Positions 53,337-63,404 of a stretch of 64,000 nt of DNA are shown here, piece after piece. The position numbers and the translations under genes are program-made. The notes beneath the pieces are model-generated. The model saw only the letters and a list, made by a program, of their open reading frames with translations, had not been told where the DNA came from and searched no databases. Where the stretch lies: positions 2,294,001-2,358,000 of the forward strand of contig CAVTQZ010000001.1 of NCBI GenBank assembly GCA_963737015.1. Reading direction: 5' to 3'. Source of the stretch: CAVTQZ01 sp963737015 (GTDB lineage Bacteria; Actinomycetota; Acidimicrobiia; Acidimicrobiales; UBA8190). How positions within the stretch are numbered: the first letter of the stretch is position 1; each line of letters opens with the position of its first letter.

Positions 53337-55400
53337 TCAGCCGGAAGCCAGCTGCCCCCGGGCCGACACGAGGTGGGTGCGCCCGAACACGAAAGCCAGA
53401 CCGTAGAGCGCCGCCACCACGAATAACAGGAACCTGAATCCGGTTATCAGGGACAGGTACTCGAGCACGCCCCCGACGATCGCGCCGAGCAGGTTGGCAC
53501 CGAATGCCGTCGTAGAAGAGGCCACGTTCCTGAAGCGCTGTGCGAAGACGAGGTTCGCGAGGAACACAGGCGCGAATGCGAGAGCCGTCGCTGCGAAGAA
53601 CCGAGGCACCGCAGGCAGATCGAGAAGCGATCCCTGGGGGACCAGCCAGCTGACCGCCAAGGCGATGAGCAACGCGGCGTAGAGGAGCATCGGGCGCGGA
53701 AGCCTCACGTGTCGCGCTGTCTCTACGGCTGCGTAGATACTGAGCAGGACGCCTCCGAACACGAGCGAGTTCACGTACCAGGTCGTCCCGAACAAAAGTG
53801 CGAACTGCACGATGTTCTTCGTCTCGAGAAGCATGAACGCGGCGCCCATCCAGAACAGGTCCACGTAACCGGCCATCTTGTTGAACGCACCACCGGCGAG
53901 GCGGACGATCGCCAGCGACGCAGCGAGAACAAGTCCGAGGATCACGAGGTAGAAGCTCGGGATCGAGGCGCCGGGAAGATACGGATACGGCCGGTCGTCG
54001 GGAACGGGCGCGACACGCTGACCGCTCCAGATGCTCGAACAGTTCGGTACCGGTCCCGAGGCCTTCACAGCGAGCACCGCCTGCTGACGTTGCTCCAACG
54101 TGTTTCCCAGCTCGACGCAGGGACTCGTGCCGAAGACCTGATGGAGCTGTGTCGCGTATCGGTCCAAGAGGAACGGCTGGTAGTAGTTGTACATGACGAA
54201 CGTCCCACCGGTGGCGAGATGGGCCCTTGCGGCTTCTATCGCCTGAAGTGTGAGGAGGTAGTTCTCCAAGCCGACGGGCGCCGACTGCCCCGTAAGCGCC
54301 GTAAGCGAATCGGGCAGCGCATAGATGATGAGCGAGTAGTGCTCGTGAGTGTCCTGGAGGAACGCCCGTCCGTCATCGATGTGGATGCTCACTTTCGGGC
54401 TCTCGTAAGCGTGTTCGGGGTTGTACCTCTTCCCGAGATTCACGAGGTCCGGATCGATCTCCACTGCGTCCACGTGGCGCGCCCCTTCCGAAAGGGCCAC
54501 CCCTACGTCGTTTCCCGTGCCGGCCCCGATGACGAGCACGTTCTGCAGCGAGCTCTTCCTCAAGTGGCGGTACGGGAAGAAGTAGAAGGACTCGATCCTG
54601 TGCAACGTGGAGATGGGGTAGAGCGTCTGATGCGGGATGTTGTTGGCCGAGACGACGAGTACGCCCGAAGGTTTCGGCACGGCCGTGATCTTGTAGTAGG
54701 GCGACCACGTGTCGAAGGCGGACGTCGATTCGATGGCGAGCATCACGACAATCGCCGCGATGGTCAGCCATTGCCACCAGCGCCCGCGCACACCGAGCAG
54801 CGCAACGAAGCCCACTGCGGCTACCGAGCCCCAGGCGACGGGGGGCAGGCCGACGAACGACAGAGCCGAGAAAAAGACGATCCCGCAGACACTCCCGATG
54901 ATGTCGAACCGATAGGCGTCGAGGGACTTGAACTGGCCGAAGGTGCGCGCCAGTGCCTGCCCGAACCCGGCCATGACGACGCACACGAGGACGAACAGCA
55001 CCGGCAGGCTCACCCATTGCGAAAGCGGTGAGTGGCCTGGCAGACCCTGGAACTCGTGGGGACCCCGCAGCTGCACCAGCTTCACGGGAAAGACGAGAAC
55101 AAATGCAACCAGGACCGCCAGTGCGACAGGCGCCAGACGGAACAGGTCGTAGCTCCGGCGGGCGACCAGGAAACCGACTCCTATCCCGAGGAAGGTCGCC
55201 AGCAGGACGAAGTTAGTGATGCTCGCCAGATGGACGTTGTTCGCAGCGGTCCAACGAATCAGGGCGAGCTCGACGAAGAGCATCAACATGCTCAGCACCA
55301 CGAGGCGCGACGGCGTCCCCTCTGCCAGGAGTCGCCGCCGGGGCCCTGAGGGAGCCTCGATCGGCTCTCGTTCTTCGCGTGGACGAGTCAGAAGATCCAT
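53337..55400 (-). CDS. Membrane protein with spermidine-synthase-like domain
   Basis: 687 residues. Seven or so N-terminal helices, a soluble methyltransferase-fold domain (about 270-470) with NVLVIGAGTGNDVGVALSEGARHVDAVEIDPDL and IHIDDGRAFLQDT, then more helices. The catalytic stretch expected as DxxD in polyamine aminopropyltransferases reads IIYALPDS, so the first aspartate is replaced and polyamine synthesis is doubtful. Large fused proteins of this kind are common in bacteria without known function. It follows the ABC exporter genes on the same strand with a 101-base gap. Confidence 0.85.
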   Translation of the reverse strand: MDLLTRPREEREPIEAPSGPRRRLLAEGTPSRLVVLSMLMLFVELALIRWTAANNVHLASITNFVLLATFLGIGVGFLVARRSYDLFRLAPVALAVLVAFVLVFPVKLVQLRGPHEFQGLPGHSPLSQWVSLPVLFVLVCVVMAGFGQALARTFGQFKSLDAYRFDIIGSVCGIVFFSALSFVGLPPVAWGSVAAVGFVALLGVRGRWWQWLTIAAIVVMLAIESTSAFDTWSPYYKITAVPKPSGVLVVSANNIPHQTLYPISTLHRIESFYFFPYRHLRKSSLQNVLVIGAGTGNDVGVALSEGARHVDAVEIDPDLVNLGKRYNPEHAYESPKVSIHIDDGRAFLQDTHEHYSLIIYALPDSLTALTGQSAPVGLENYLLTLQAIEAARAHLATGGTFVMYNYYQPFLLDRYATQLHQVFGTSPCVELGNTLEQRQQAVLAVKASGPVPNCSSIWSGQRVAPVPDDRPYPYLPGASIPSFYLVILGLVLAASLAIVRLAGGAFNKMAGYVDLFWMGAAFMLLETKNIVQFALLFGTTWYVNSLVFGGVLLSIYAAVETARHVRLPRPMLLYAALLIALAVSWLVPQGSLLDLPAVPRFFAATALAFAPVFLANLVFAQRFRNVASSTTAFGANLLGAIVGGVLEYLSLITGFRFLLFVVAALYGLAFVFGRTHLVSARGQLASG

Positions 55401-55501
55401 CGGACCGCGCGAGAACAGGAGGGTCTCTCAGGCATCGGGTCACATTAGGAGATGACCTGCTCCCCCGGTCAAAGCGCGGGATCTCGACCCGCGCCGAAGT
55501 G

Positions 55502-56350
55502 TCAGCGTGGAGCGCCAAGGAGCGAGGGTCGTCGAGTCCTTCCGTCACTGCGTCGGGGGGCCCACCTCCAGCGCCTTGCCGCCACCAAGATCCCTGCCGC
55601 TCCCCAGATCGCGAGCACGAGCAGGTCGTTCCACGCCCACCCAGATACGCCTTTCCTTACGTCGAACGGCGCATAGACCGCGGTGATCATGTGACGGACC
55701 GGAAAATAGGTCGAGAATTTCGCCAGACCCGACTTCGGGCTTATGGGGTACCACAGGCCCGACAGGAACAAGAGGACGAAAAAGACGATCGAGATGACCG
55801 GGCCTCCGGCCTCCTGGTTCGGGACGAGGGTGCTGACCGCGACACCGAGCGCCGTGAAGGAGGCTGCGCCGACCAGGAGCGCAACGACAAATGCACCCAC
55901 ATTGTGAGGGAGGAATACGCCGTAGCCGTACTTCCCGATGATGAGAAGGAGCACGACCTCCAATGCGGAGATGATCACAGCGTTGGCCAACAGCGCCGTC
56001 AGGAACATCCACGTCGGCAGCGGAGAAAGCCGGAGACGCTTGAGCAATCCCATCTCGCGCCGCACAACAAGAGCGATCGTGAGGTTGTTGAAGCACGTAG
56101 CCATGATCCCGTATGCGATGAATGCGGGTACGTAGTACTGGATCTGGCGAAGCCCGCCCAGGACCGAACTGTGGGACGTGCCAGCGCTCGAGCCGATCAG
56201 GATCAGGAAGACGACCGAGAAGCCAACGGTGAAGACCGCCGCAACCGGATTGAGCCAGAAGTTCAGTTGTTCGTAGTACAGCTGGCGAGCGACGAGGCGG
56301 ACATCCCGCCCTCCGCGAAACGTGCCGCCGGCGGGCGTGCTCGAGCTCAA
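55502..56350 (-). CDS. ABC-2 type exporter permease
   Basis: 282 residues with six helices: PVAAVFTVGFSVVFLILIGS, YYVPAFIAYGIMATCFNNLTIALVVRREMGLLKRLRLSPLP (the ABC-2 signature), then AVIISALEVVLLLIIGKYG, ALLVGAASFTALGVAVSTL, VISIVFFVLLFLSGLWYP. It moves a drug or lipid with the ATPase encoded just upstream. TTG start overlapping the ATPase stop by four bases. A second, shadow frame is rejected. Confidence 0.9.
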   Translation of the reverse strand: MSSSTPAGGTFRGGRDVRLVARQLYYEQLNFWLNPVAAVFTVGFSVVFLILIGSSAGTSHSSVLGGLRQIQYYVPAFIAYGIMATCFNNLTIALVVRREMGLLKRLRLSPLPTWMFLTALLANAVIISALEVVLLLIIGKYGYGVFLPHNVGAFVVALLVGAASFTALGVAVSTLVPNQEAGGPVISIVFFVLLFLSGLWYPISPKSGLAKFSTYFPVRHMITAVYAPFDVRKGVSGWAWNDLLVLAIWGAAGILVAARRWRWAPRRSDGRTRRPSLLGAPR

Positions 56351-57273
56351 GTTCGCACCCCGATTCCGGACTCGGGTTCGTACCCCGTGAGGCGAAGGTA
56401 GACATCCTCGAGCGTCATCCGCTCCACGGTGAGCCCCAGGAGATCCACGCCCTCACGCACCGCCCAGGTCGTAAGGGCGGCGAGCACCTCGACCTCCTTG
56501 TCGGTGCGGATCTCGAAGACCGAATCTCCGGTCTGTGTCGCCGTGACGGGAACCTGATCCAGGCGGAAGCCCTGCGGGAGATGAAAACGGATGCGGGCCT
56601 CGGACACGTCGCGCCCTCCCAGGGACGCCGGCGATCCTTCGGCCACGATGCGTCCGGCGTTCATCACTGCCACGCGGTCGGCGAGCGTCTCGGCCTCGTC
56701 CATGTAGTGGGTCGTGAGAATCACGGTGGTCCCACCGCCGGTCAGGTTCCGCACCAGGTCCCATGCGCCCCTCCTGGCGGACGGGTCGAAACCCGTCGTC
56801 GGCTCGTCAAGGAACAGCAGCGCGGGATCACCGACGATCCCGAGACCCAGGTCGAGTCGGCGCTGCTGACCACCCGAGAGGTTCTTCACCCGTTCGCCGG
56901 CGTGGTCCGCCAGCCCCACGAGGTCGAGGACCTCGTCCAGGGGGCGCGGGTGAGGGAAGTAACCGGCGTTGCGCGCCAAGGCCTGGCGAACCGAAAGGAA
57001 CGGCTCGACCGCGAGCTCCTGAAGCACCACCCCCATCTGCTCTCGCAACAGCCGTGCGCCGAGATGATCCGCGGGATCGTGCCCGAGGACCTCGACACGA
57101 CCACGATCGCGGGTGCGAAAACCCTCGAGGACCTCGATGATCGTGGTCTTGCCCGCGCCGTTGGGGCCCAGCAGGGCCAGGACCTCTCCCTCGGCCACAT
57201 CGAAGCTCACATCCTTCACGGCTTCTACGTCGCCGTAGCGCTTGCTCAGGTGCTCGACCGAGACAGCCGTCAT
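56347..57273 (-). CDS. ABC transporter ATP-binding protein (DrrA-like)
   Basis: 308 residues. Walker A LLGPNGAGKTTIIEVLEGF, Q-loop VVLQELAVEPFLSV, signature NLSGGQQRRLDLGLGIVGDPALLFLDEPTTGFDP with Walker B and the H-loop TTHYMDEAE. The C-terminal 80 residues are the DrrA-type extension. It powers the permease in the next gene. The serine hydrolase gene upstream is 50 bases away on the same strand, so a shared transcript is possible. Confidence 0.94.
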   Translation of the reverse strand: MTAVSVEHLSKRYGDVEAVKDVSFDVAEGEVLALLGPNGAGKTTIIEVLEGFRTRDRGRVEVLGHDPADHLGARLLREQMGVVLQELAVEPFLSVRQALARNAGYFPHPRPLDEVLDLVGLADHAGERVKNLSGGQQRRLDLGLGIVGDPALLFLDEPTTGFDPSARRGAWDLVRNLTGGGTTVILTTHYMDEAETLADRVAVMNAGRIVAEGSPASLGGRDVSEARIRFHLPQGFRLDQVPVTATQTGDSVFEIRTDKEVEVLAALTTWAVREGVDLLGLTVERMTLEDVYLRLTGYEPESGIGVRT

Positions 57274-57323
57274 TCACCCTCCGGTGGCCGTGTGGGAAGC
57301 GAAGGTTTCAGATGCTCCTCGGC

Positions 57324-58622
57324 TCAAGCCTTCCTTGCAGCCTCGACGCTGGCCGCGATCAGCCGGAAGCTGCGAGGGTCGCCCGTCGTCCCGATCGCCA
57401 TCTTGTTCATGACGTAGCCGACTGCGAGCTCCGAATCGGGATCCGCCCAACCGACCGATCCGCCCATTCCGAAATGACCGAAAGATCGCGGTCCGCCCAT
57501 CCCACCGGTCGAGACCACCCCGCGATTGAGCATGAACCCGAGGCCCCACTGGACGTCGAGCCCGAAGAGGATGCGGTCCGGGCCCTCGGTCTGCTGGTGC
57601 AGAGCGCGGTCGAGCTGCTTGGGCGAGAACACTCTGAAGATCTCGCCGGAAGAACCCTTCACGTCGCTCACGCAAGCGCTGTACAGGCGAGCGAGCGAAC
57701 GTGCATCGCAGATGCCGTTGGCGGCGGGTATCTCGGCGGCGTGCAGATCGGGGCTGTCCCAGAGGGCTTCGTCCCTAAAAGCACCGGCGGGCGCGCCCAG
57801 TGCTTTCACGAGCGGCGAGTCCTTACCGAGATAGGTGGCTGCCATCTCGAGGAGCCCGGCATTCGGAGGCGGGGAAGGCAGATCCGAAGGAAGAGCCGGA
57901 ATGTTCCCCGTGTTGTCGCCGAGCGTGCCCTCGGCCAGCAGTCCTTGTCCCTCGCCGAGCATCTCCTCCATCGAAAAACGCACGAGTGGTGCGACGCGCC
58001 TCTCCTCGGATGCGGGAAGGCCTATGAAGAATTCCGCATCGAGTGGGGACGCGATCTCCTCCCTCAGGTACGTGCCGACGCTTCGCCCGGTTATCCGTCG
58101 TACGACTTCTCCAACCAACCAGCCGAAAGTCGTTGCGTGATACCCGTGGTCGGTGCCCGGTGGCCACGAAGGTGCCTGCAACTCGAGAGCCTTTACAACG
58201 GGATCCCAGGCGAGCATGTCCTTCGTGCTCATCTTTCCGTCGACCCACGCGAGTCCCGCGCGATGAGAGAGAAGGTCCGCGACCGTGACCTTCTCCTTAC
58301 CGGCCTTCGAGAACTCGGACCAGTACTCGCTCACGGGTGCCTCGACATCGAGGCGACCCTCGTCTGCCAGGCGGTTGGCGCACATGGCTGTGATGCCCTT
58401 GGTCGTGGAGAAGACGAGGACCAACGTGTCCTCGGTCCAAGGTCGACCGGTCTCCGGATCCGCGGTCCCGCCCCAGAGGTCGACGACTTTCTCGCCACGG
58501 CGGTAGGCGGAGAAGGCTGCGCCGACTTCGCTACCGGTCTCCAAGTTGCGCTCGAATGCCTTGCGCACGATTTCCCAGCCCGGTGCGACCCAGCCTTCCG
58601 CCTTGGTGTTCACGTCGGGCAT
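57324..58622 (-). CDS. Serine hydrolase, class C beta-lactamase/esterase family
   Basis: 432 residues. S-x-x-K nucleophile motif in LVFSTTKGITAM near residue 72, tyrosine in GYHATTFGWLVGEV near 165 and a KTG-like HFGMGGSVGWADP near 390. This is the EstB/LipE-type esterase group rather than an antibiotic-resistance enzyme; no signal peptide is visible, which argues for an intracellular esterase. ATG start. It may hydrolyse esters formed or imported in the same metabolic context. Confidence 0.92.
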   Translation of the reverse strand: MPDVNTKAEGWVAPGWEIVRKAFERNLETGSEVGAAFSAYRRGEKVVDLWGGTADPETGRPWTEDTLVLVFSTTKGITAMCANRLADEGRLDVEAPVSEYWSEFSKAGKEKVTVADLLSHRAGLAWVDGKMSTKDMLAWDPVVKALELQAPSWPPGTDHGYHATTFGWLVGEVVRRITGRSVGTYLREEIASPLDAEFFIGLPASEERRVAPLVRFSMEEMLGEGQGLLAEGTLGDNTGNIPALPSDLPSPPPNAGLLEMAATYLGKDSPLVKALGAPAGAFRDEALWDSPDLHAAEIPAANGICDARSLARLYSACVSDVKGSSGEIFRVFSPKQLDRALHQQTEGPDRILFGLDVQWGLGFMLNRGVVSTGGMGGPRSFGHFGMGGSVGWADPDSELAVGYVMNKMAIGTTGDPRSFRLIAASVEAARKA

Positions 58623-58894
58623 CGGCTTGCACCATTTGCCGGCACGCCCGTATCACGACTACGCAGGCCCATGCCTCGGCACACTATCTGTACCCCTTCG
58701 AACCGACGATCCCGTCATGTCGTTGTAGCCGGGGTTCGGGTGCAGGGTCAGGGGTCCGTCGACCGTGAGCACCGGCTGCGCCGGTTATCGGGCCTCTAGC
58801 TGGTAGATTTGTGCGGCGTTTGAAAACGCTGCACCGGCATGCGGATGCCGGAGGACGCCGGAAGTCGGAGTATCCAGAGCTCAGGTCGGATCGA

Positions 58895-59353
58895 ATGAAC
58901 GAGTCGGACACACAAGGGTCGACGCACCCGACCGAAGCCGGCTCCGGCGAGGACCACATTGTGGACTCAATGGATCCCTCAGGGGCCCCCCGAGCCATCG
59001 CGGAGGTAAGAGAAGCGATGGCCGAGCTCAAGGCCCAACTCGATGCCACTGTCGATTTCGTGAAGAAGGCGATGGCGACCAGTGTCGGTCCCGAGAGAGA
59101 CATGAGCGCAATGTTCATCCGTGCACAGCAGTTCATCGACCGCAAGGTCGCAGAAACCGAGGACCAGGTGACGAGGATGCTGACCGACGCTCACCTCGCA
59201 TCCGAGGGCATCGTCGCCGAAGCACGCAGGCGTGCGAAGGAGCTCGCCGACAGGACCAACAGGTTCCTGGTTCTGTCCCCCGACGCGCTCGATCAACTCG
59301 AGGAGTCGATCGACAGCTTCATCCGCGCCAACAACGAAGTGAGGACGCGCTGA
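58895..59353 (+). CDS. Small coiled-coil protein of unknown function
   Basis: 152 residues. An acidic, disordered first 45 residues are followed by an uninterrupted helical, charged stretch (AIAEVREAMAELKAQLDATV and VTRMLTDAHLASEGIVAEARRRAKELADR) with heptad-like spacing, reminiscent of DivIVA/SepIVA-type coiled coils but without their N-terminal membrane-binding motif. No function can be assigned. The ATG at 58895 begins a sensible sequence; a GTG at 58811 would add a basic leader. It stands alone and converges on the TetR gene. Confidence 0.7.
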   Translation: MNESDTQGSTHPTEAGSGEDHIVDSMDPSGAPRAIAEVREAMAELKAQLDATVDFVKKAMATSVGPERDMSAMFIRAQQFIDRKVAETEDQVTRMLTDAHLASEGIVAEARRRAKELADRTNRFLVLSPDALDQLEESIDSFIRANNEVRTR

Positions 59354-59406
59354 GGTCCTTCGCGCGCAAAGTAGGGCGCTGCCCTGCGCTCTGCGGGCTC
59401 GAACCC

Positions 59407-60000
59407 TCAATGTCGCTGCGGACCCATTCCGCGCCAGATCGTCTCCAGCGCTCGCACCGCCCATCCCGCAGTGGTCTCCTCGCCGCTCACTGCCCGGGCC
59501 AGAACCACACCGACCAACATGTCGAGCGCCAAGTCGAGATCCGCATCGGGACTCAACTCCCCCCTTTCGCGAGCCTCCTCGAGCAGCGAACGTGCGAGCG
59601 CCTTGCGGGGCGCGATGGTCCGTTCACGGTGCATCATCAGCGCTGTCGGATCCTCCCGATTGCCGAGGAGAGCACCGAGAACCTCGACACAGAAGCGTGA
59701 GAAGTTCGCGTCGAAATCGACCAGGAACGCTTCGAGCGCTTCACGCGGACTGTCCGGGAGCGCCGAGCCCCCGAGAGCCGCTGCGTGCTCCGCTATAGCA
59801 GCTGTCACGAGGTCGGCCTTGTCTCTGTAACGGCGGTAGACGGTGGCGCGCGCCACTCCGGCCTCGCTAGCGACGCTCTCCATGGAGAGCCGCCCGTAAC
59901 CGATCGCGGCCAATTGCCGCAGGGCCGCCTCGGTGATCGCTCTGGTGGCCCGAAGGTCCCGCGGACGACCGGGCGGTCTGACGATCGTCGGAATCGTCAT
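59407..60000 (-). CDS. TetR-family transcriptional regulator
   Basis: 197 residues. The helix-turn-helix is in RAITEAALRQLAAIGYGRLS followed by MESVASEAGVARATVYRRYRDKADLVTAAI, and the rest is a typical ligand-binding helical domain with LALDMLVGVVLARAVSGEE near the end. Its ATG overlaps the stop of the upstream exporter gene by four bases, so regulator and exporter form one operon, probably autorepressed through the palindrome at 61710. Confidence 0.93.
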   Translation of the reverse strand: MTIPTIVRPPGRPRDLRATRAITEAALRQLAAIGYGRLSMESVASEAGVARATVYRRYRDKADLVTAAIAEHAAALGGSALPDSPREALEAFLVDFDANFSRFCVEVLGALLGNREDPTALMMHRERTIAPRKALARSLLEEARERGELSPDADLDLALDMLVGVVLARAVSGEETTAGWAVRALETIWRGMGPQRH

Positions 60001-61647
60001 CGGCGGACGGGAACCTCCGCTTGACGGTCTTCGCCGAGGCCGTCCCTCTCGGGGCTCTCGGCATCGCCGGGCCCCGAAGGATGTCCGGCGGAACGACCCC
60101 CCGACACAGGTGAATCTCCGAATGCGACGAAATCCCGCTGACGGACGAGCACGTAGCTGAGGATTGCGCCTACGAACGCGACGACCGCACCGATCAGCGC
60201 GAGGTCGTTGAATGTGCCCGAGAAACCGACACGATATGCGTGAAGAAGAGCTTGTTTTGCGGGCGCAGGTATCTGAGGAGACCTCGCGACCGCCTGCACC
60301 TGTCCCGCGGTCAGAGCGAGCTTCAACTGACTGCCGCCGTGCGCGATCACGGCTTGCCCGGCAGCGCTCGAGGACAAGAGCGAAACGGTCCGGTGCACGA
60401 TCTGGCTCTGGAAGACCGCGCCCAGGCCCGCAATCCCGGTAGCTATTCCCACCTGTCGGAAGGTCGAGTTCGCACCTGAGGCCATTCCCGCGCGTTCAGG
60501 GGGAACCACGGCGACAGCTGACGAAGCAAGAACGGGGTTCACCATGCCGATCCCCGCACCGCCCACGACGAAACCGGGCAGGAGCTGCGTCCAGGTGGAA
60601 TCAGGATGTGTGGTCCCCAAGAGGAGCTGGCTCACGCCAACGAGCACCAGTCCGGCCCCGAGAAGGTATCTCGCCTGCACCCGCTCGGTGAGCCTCCCCG
60701 AGAAGGGCGCCACAAAGAACGAGAGCAGGGTTATCGGCAGGAACCTGACTCCGGCTCCGAGGGGGCTGAAACCGAGGTCGTCCTGAATGTAGAGAGTCAG
60801 ATACAAGAAGAGGGCGAAGATCGAAGCCGCGAGTGTGAAGGCACAGATGGAAGCTCCGGCCACAGCGGGACGTCGGAACAGGGACAGATCGAGCATCGGG
60901 TCTCTCAATCGCAGCTCTGCGATCAGGAAGACGACCATGAAGACGACCGAGCCAATGAGGAGAACGAGGATCTCCGTGCTCGACCACCCCAAGCTGTTGC
61001 CGCGTACCAGGGCGAAGACGAGCATGAACAAAGAGGCGGAGAACGTGACGAAACCGAACCAGTCGACTCTTCTCGTTCGGGGATCCTTCGACTGGTCGAC
61101 CTTTGCGAGTGTGAGCGCGATGGCGACGACACCGATCGGTACGTTCACGAAGAAGATCCACCGCCAGCCGATGCCCGAGGTGATGGCTCCGCCGACCAAC
61201 GGCCCGACCGCCACCGCAGCCCCGATTATCGCCCCGAAAGCCCCGAAAGCGATGCCGCGGTCGCGTCCAGTGAACGCGGCGGAGATAAGAGCGAGCGAGG
61301 TCGCGAACATGATGGCCCCACCCACACCTTGCACCGCGCGCGAGGTTCAACATCAATGACGAAGTCGAAAAACCGCAAACTAACGACGACGCCGAGAACA
61401 CGCCGAGACCAACCGCGAAGACTTCTCTCCTGCCGAAGATGTCACCGATGACCCCTGACGTGAGCATGAAGGCGGCAAGGGTGAGCGCGTAGGCGTCGAT
61501 GACCCACTGGAGATCACTGAACGACGCATGCAGTGATCTCTGGATGTCGGGCAGCGCGACGTTCACGACCATGATGTCGAGAAGCAGCATGAAAGTGGCC
61601 GTGCACACGGTGATGAGGGTCCACCATTTGCGCTCGATAACAGGCAC
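59997..61647 (-). CDS. MFS transporter, DHA2 family, frameshifted
   Basis: N-terminal frame from 61647: LLLDIMVVNVALPDIQRSLH, LQWVIDAYALTLAAFMLTSGVIGDIFGRREVF, then SLMLNLARG where it breaks. The rest (VQGVGGAIMFATSLALISAAF, GAIIGAAVAVGPLVGGAITSGIGWRWIF and on to 59997) is in another frame. Two bases appear to be missing from the CG run at 61334-61342. With that repaired it is a complete 14-helix efflux protein of about 550 residues. GTG or ATG-type start at 61647; the palindromic operator lies 63 bases upstream. Confidence 0.87.
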
Positions 61648-61709
61648 GGTTCCCTCCGTTGAGTCGTCGACCCGTTCGCCGTTGCGGGGCTAAACGGGTG
61701 GATTAGATT

Positions 61710-61726
61710 CGATACGCAGCGTATCG
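61710..61726. promoter_or_regulatory. Perfect palindrome, putative TetR operator
   Basis: CGATACGC and GCGTATCG flank one central base (CGATACGCAGCGTATCG, 17 bp, all eight pairs match). It is in the intergenic region upstream of the exporter/TetR operon and before the AlkA gene on the other strand, at the position expected for autoregulation. Confidence 0.75.
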
Positions 61727-61828
61727 TAAGTCGGTAGGACGGGGCCGGGGATTCCCCTCGGCCGGCACCTCGACGGCAATGTCCGAAACCCGCCAGATGC
61801 GCCGCGGCCGGCGTGTCAGCATGAGACC

Positions 61829-63404
61829 GTGCTCGAGGACTTCGAACGCTGCTACAAGGCCGTTCAAAGCCGTGACCCGCGTTTCGACGGGTGGTTCTTC
61901 ACCGCTGTCCGCTCCACGCACATCTACTGCCGACCCAGTTGCCCCGCGATCACCCCCATGCGGAAGAACGTCGCCTTCTTCCCCACTGCGGCGGCGGCAC
62001 AACAGGCGGGATACCGCGCGTGTCTGCGATGCAGACCCGACGCGGCACCCGGCTCGCCGGAGTGGCTCGGGCGCAAGGACCTCGCGTCGCGGGCCGTGAA
62101 GATGGTGATGGACGGCACCGTCGACAGGGAGGGCGTCTCGGGGCTCGCAAGACGCCTCGGCTACGGCGAGCGCCAACTGCACAGGCTTCTCGTCGCGGAA
62201 GTTGGTACCGGCGCGCTCTCGCTCGCGAGCTCAGAGGGCGCAGACAGCGCGCGTGCTGCTCGAGACCACCGCGCTCTCGGTCGCACAGGTCGCGTTCGGA
62301 GCGGGCTTCTCGAGCGTCCGCCAATTCAACGACACGGTCAAGCAGATCTTCGGCCGGACCCCGACCGAGCTCAGGCGCGCATTGTCGAGATCGCAGCGGG
62401 CTCGACCCGGCTCCGATGGTCCCTTCGGCCGGCCGTTCCAGACGATCCCGCTCCGTCTCGCATATCGCGATCCTTTCGCAGCGAGTGAGTTGCTCGGGTT
62501 CCTTGGAGCGCGGGCAGTGGGGGGGATCGAGTCATACGACGGGGCCGCCTACCGCAGAAGCCTGCGTCTGCCGTTCGGTCAGGGGACGGTCGAGCTCAGT
62601 TGCGCGGACCGGTTCGTGCGCGCTGCGTTCAACCTGAGCGACGTCCGCGACCTCACCACCGCCGTGACCCGGACACGTCATCTGCTCAATCTGGACTCCG
62701 ATCCGGTGGCCGTGGACGAGGCCCTGAAGGAAGATCGATTGCTGCGCCCCCTCGTCGTAGAGACCCCCGGGCGACGCGTCCCGGGTTCGGCGGACGGCTT
62801 CGAGATCGCGGTCAGGGCGGTCGTGGGCCAACAGGTCTCGGTCAAGGGGGCCCGCAAGATACTCGGGCGGATCGTGATGGAAGCGGGAGAGCCCCTCGCG
62901 GAGCCGTTGGGAACGGTCACCCACGTGTTCCCGGGGGCGCAGCAGCTGCTCGAGTCGATCGGCGCCAACCCCGCCGCGCTCGGCGTGCCCGAAAGGCGGA
63001 GGCGATCGATCGTCGCTCTCGCTTCCCAAGTGGCTGACGACCTCCTGAGCATCGATCCGGGCGCCGACGCAGAGGAGCTCGAACGTCGGCTCCTCGAGAT
63101 CGACGGAGTCGGGCCTTGGACTTCCTCGTACATGAGGATGCGTGCGCTCGGGGACCCGGACGCTTTCGCTCCGACGGACCTCGGCTTACGTCGGGCACTT
63201 GTGAGCCTCGGGTGCTCGGCCGATTCCGCTCGGTTGACGGAGATGGCACAACGTTGGCGCCCCTGGCGTGCATATGCGATGTGCCACCTGTGGTCGGTCG
63301 CTGCGCCGAGGGTCACCGACCCCATGAACCCGATGAGACAAAGACCGAGACAGAGACCCCTGGGCAAGGTGCCCGTAAAACGAAGAGGAGCAACTGCAGC
63401 ATGA
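61829..63404 (+). CDS. alkA: Ada-N/HTH/AlkA fusion: DNA-3-methyladenine glycosylase, frameshifted
   Basis: The first frame encodes the Ada N-terminal zinc domain (FDGWFFTAVRSTHIYCRPSCPA, then ACLRCRPDAAPGSPEW) and the start of an AraC helix-turn-helix. It breaks after GTGALSLA; the second frame (to 63404) gives RAQRAQTARVLLETTALSVA, then VAFGAGFSSVRQFNDTVKQIFGRTPTELR, and an AlkA glycosylase with ARKILGRI and the helix-hairpin-helix EIDGVGPWTSSYMRMRALGD, catalytic Asp in FAPTDLGLRRA. Two bases seem lost in the CGCG at 62224-62227. It removes alkylated bases and probably senses methyl phosphotriesters to induce itself. GTG start at 61829. Confidence 0.88.

Noticed and set aside
57312..58799. 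495-codon plus-strand open frame opposite the serine hydrolase
   Set aside because: No recognisable motif, and the minus strand carries the full beta-lactamase-fold motifs.
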